From positions 23,432,501 through 23,496,500 of the forward strand of contig OZ059896.1 of assembly GCA_964057225.1 (NCBI GenBank): 64,000 bases of DNA, written 5' to 3'. Position 1 is the first letter of the stretch. Each line of letters opens with the position of its first letter. Shown here piece after piece: positions 61,876 to 64,000 of the stretch. The notes below the pieces were generated by a model. The model saw only the letters and a list, made by a program, of their open reading frames with translations. It was not told where the DNA came from and made no database searches. The position numbers and the translations under genes were made by a program. This stretch comes from Auanema rhodensis (lineage: Eukaryota; Nematoda; Chromadorea; Rhabditida; Rhabditidae).

Positions 61876-64000
61876 AAAATTAGATTCCCCATGTCCATAT
61901 TAGTCTAAAAACAAATTTTTATTGATATTGCTTCATGGTAACCATGACTTTGAAATTTACGTGAACTTTAATTTATGCTAATTAAATGTACACGTGATGT
62001 GCACTTGGTATGTAACTCGCTTCACGTGAAAGATAAAGAGATGCGGTTTTCAAAATTAGATTCCCCATGTCCATATTAGTCTAAAAACAAATTTTTATTG
62101 ATATTGGTTCATGGTAACCATGACTTTGAAATTTACGTGAACTTTAATTTATGCTAATTAAATGTACACGTGATGTGCACTTGGTATGTAACTCGCTTCA
62201 CGTGAAAGATAAAGAGATGCGGTTCTCAAAATTAGATTCCCCATGTCCATATTAGTCTAAAAACAAATTTTTATTGATATTGGTGCATGGTAACCATGAC
62301 TTTGAAATTTACGTGAACTTTAATTTATGCTAATTAAATGTACACGTGATGTGCACTTGGTATGTAACTCGCTTCACGTGAAAGATAAAGAGATGCGGTT
62401 CTCAAAATTAGATTCCCCATGTCCATATTAGTCTAAAAACAAATTTTTATTGATATTGGTGCATGGTAACCATGACTTTGAAATTTACGTGAACTTTAAT
62501 TTATGCTAATTAAATGTACACGTGATGTGCACTTGGTATGTAACTCGCTTCACGTGAAAGATAAAGAGATGCGGTTTTCAAAATTAGATTCCCCATGTCC
62601 ATATTAGTCTAAAAACAAATTTTTATTGATATTGGTTCATGGTAACCATGACTTTGAAATTTACGTGAACTTTAATTTATGCTAATTAAATGTACACGTG
62701 ATGTGCACTTGGTATGTAACTCGCTTCACGTGAAAGATAAAGAGATGCGGTTTTCAAAATTAGATTCCCCATGTCCATATTAGTCTAAAAACAAATTTTT
62801 ATTGATATTGGTGCATGGTAACCATGACTTTGAAATTTACGTGAACTTTAATTTATGCTAATTAAATGTACACGTGATGTGCACTTGGTATGTAACTCGC
62901 TTCACGTGAAAGATAAAGAGATGCGGTTTTCAAAATTAGATTCCCCATGTCCATATTAGTCTAAAAACAAATTTTTATTGATATTGGTTCATGGTAACCA
63001 TGACTTTGAAATTTACGTGAACTTTAATTTATGCTAATTAAATGTACACGTGATGTGCACTTGGTATGTAACTCGCTTCACGTGAAAGATAAAGAGATGC
63101 GGTTTTCAAAATTAGATTCCCCATGTCCATATTAGTCTAAAAACAAATTTTTATTGATATTGGTGCATGGTAACCATGACTTTGAATTTTACGTGAACTT
63201 TAATTTATGCTAATTAAATGTACACGTGATGTGCACTTGGTATGTAACTCGCTTCACGTGAAAGATAAAGAGATGCGATTTTCAAAATTAGATTCCCCAT
63301 GTCCATATTAGTCTAAAAACGAATTTTTATTGATATTGGTTCATGGTAACCATGACTTTGAAATTTACGTGAACTTTAATTTATGCTAATTAAATGTACA
63401 CGTGATGTGCACTTGGTATGTAACTCGCTTCACGTGAAAGATAAAGAGATGCGGTTTTTAAAATTAGATTCCCCATGTCCATATTAGTCTAAAAACAAAT
63501 TTTTATTGATATTGCTTCATGGTAACCATGACTTTGAAATTTACGTGAACTTTAATTTATGCTAATTAAATGTACACGTGATGTGCACTTGGTATGTAAC
63601 TCGCTTCACGTGAAAGATAAAGAGATGCGGTTTTCAAAATTAGATTCCCCATGTCCATATTAGTCTAAAAACAAATTTTTATTGATATTGGTTCATGGTA
63701 ACCATGACTTTGAAATTTACGTGAACTTTAATTTATGCTAATTAAATGTACACGTGATGTGCACTTGGTATGTAACTCGCTTCACGTGAAAGATAAAGAG
63801 ATGCGGTTTTCAAAATTAGATTCCCCATGTCCATATTAGTCTAAAAACAAATTTTTATTGATATTGGTTCATGGTAACCATGACTTTGAAATTTACGTGA
63901 ACTTTAATTTATGCTAATTAAATGTACACGTGATGTGCACTTGGTATGTAACTCGCTTCACGTGAAAGATAAAGAGATGCCGTTTTCAAAATTAGATTCC
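61876..64000. repeat. 28-monomer-offset duplication, copy 2 (runs off the edge)
   Basis: Partner of 56,948-59,072. It is still matching at the last base of the window, so the true duplication is longer than 2,125 bp. Confidence 0.88.
63890..64000. repeat. Partial final monomer (phases 1-111)
   Basis: The last monomer is cut by the window edge after 111 bases, so the array continues to the right. It carries g92 to c at 63,981. Confidence 0.95.

Larger units (their letters stand above)
1..64000. repeat. Tandem satellite DNA array, 176-bp monomer, whole window
   Basis: The whole window is a head-to-tail array of one AT-rich monomer, about 32% G+C in the reference copy. Monomer k starts at 176(k-1)+1 for k up to 103 and at 176(k-1)+2 from k=104. 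I checked this register at about ten points, including 177, 353, 17,953, 18,130, 29,922, 45,058 and 63,890. There are 363 full copies and one partial copy. Neighbouring copies usually differ at zero to five positions, nearly always by substitution. No unique sequence, mobile element or change of orientation interrupts the array, and neither edge of the array is in the window. The unit length, size and homogeneity are typical of eukaryotic centromeric or heterochromatic satellites; that location is inference. All forward and reverse frames are closed by stops in every monomer, so no stretch longer than 300 bases holds a gene. The family is not one I recognise. Confidence 0.99.
36082..64000. repeat. 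Pure type G domain
   Basis: From 36,082 to the right edge, 158 full monomers and one partial all appear to carry g147 and a170. Variation is instead at phases 33, 67, 70, 93, 98, 115, 154, 156 and 158. The change from mosaic to pure type G is abrupt. The segment contains the 12/14-monomer, 9-monomer and 28-monomer repeats listed separately. Confidence 0.88.

Noticed and set aside
1-64000. CRISPR array
   Set aside because: The repeats are directly contiguous at 176 bp with no unique spacers between them, and no cas-like gene is present.
1-64000. Open reading frames or a repeat-protein gene
   Set aside because: Every monomer has stops in all six frames. The longest open stretch in the consensus is about 35 codons, and 176 is not a multiple of three.
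1-64000. CENP-B box
   Set aside because: The consensus has neither the TTCG nor the CGGG part on either strand. An isolated ttcg near 357 in one monomer lacks the rest of the box.
1-64000. Telomeric repeats, rRNA or tRNA genes, or transposon fragments
   Set aside because: No telomere-like short repeat, conserved RNA motif, terminal inverted repeat or target-site duplication is seen. The monomer register is never interrupted.
1-64000. A previously undescribed gene system such as a defence or biosynthetic cluster
   Set aside because: There is no coding sequence in the window. Anything new here concerns the satellite itself.

Overview
This 64,000-base window is one uninterrupted tandem satellite DNA array. 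It contains 363 complete head-to-tail monomers and a 111-base partial monomer at the right edge. All run in the same orientation, and I see no gene, RNA gene, transposon, inversion or unique sequence. The monomer is 176 bp, about 32% G+C (56 of 176 positions in the reference copy at 1-176). The array keeps register almost perfectly: 102 monomers of 176 bp, then one of 177 bp (17,953-18,129), then 176 bp to the end. A homogenised AT-rich array of at least 64 kb with a nucleosome-plus-linker unit length points to a eukaryotic chromosome. The likeliest setting is centromeric, pericentromeric or heterochromatic knob DNA. I do not recognise the family. From memory it does not resemble human alpha satellite, Arabidopsis CEN178, rice CentO or maize CentC, and it has no canonical CENP-B box. 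I therefore cannot name the organism.

Each monomer has internal structure. Using phase 1 = window position 1, it carries three ACGTGA boxes at phases 6, 39 and 71, spaced 33 and 32 bp. It has a perfect 10-bp palindrome around the third box, a 7-bp-arm dyad at phases 156-170, and a second 7-bp-arm inverted repeat at phases 14-33. It also has an imperfect 11-bp tandem duplication at phases 33-54 and an A/T-tract cluster at phases 129-146.

Two main subfamilies differ at linked phases 147 and 170: type A (a147, t170) and type G (g147, a170). Layout: 1-5,280 mixed; 5,281-13,904 mostly A; 13,905-19,361 mostly G; 19,362-23,761 pure A (25 monomers) with a near-perfect core at 20,982-23,493; 23,762-27,105 mostly A; 27,106-36,081 an A/G mosaic with many shared rare variants; 36,082-64,000 entirely G.

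Higher-order repeats lie on top of this. There are 8-monomer units at 11.8-13.9 and 14.4-17.2 kb, a 4-monomer tandem duplication at 28.5-29.9 kb, and 12/14-monomer units at 37.5-44.2 kb. A 9-monomer unit at 47.0-56.1 kb has a 4-monomer insert and is nested in a 30-monomer (5,280 bp) duplication. A 28-monomer-offset (4,928 bp) duplication runs off the right edge. Nothing here is coding. The window's interest lies in satellite evolution, possible protein or structure motifs, and recent segmental amplification. All comparisons were made by eye, so small counts may be off by a few sites.
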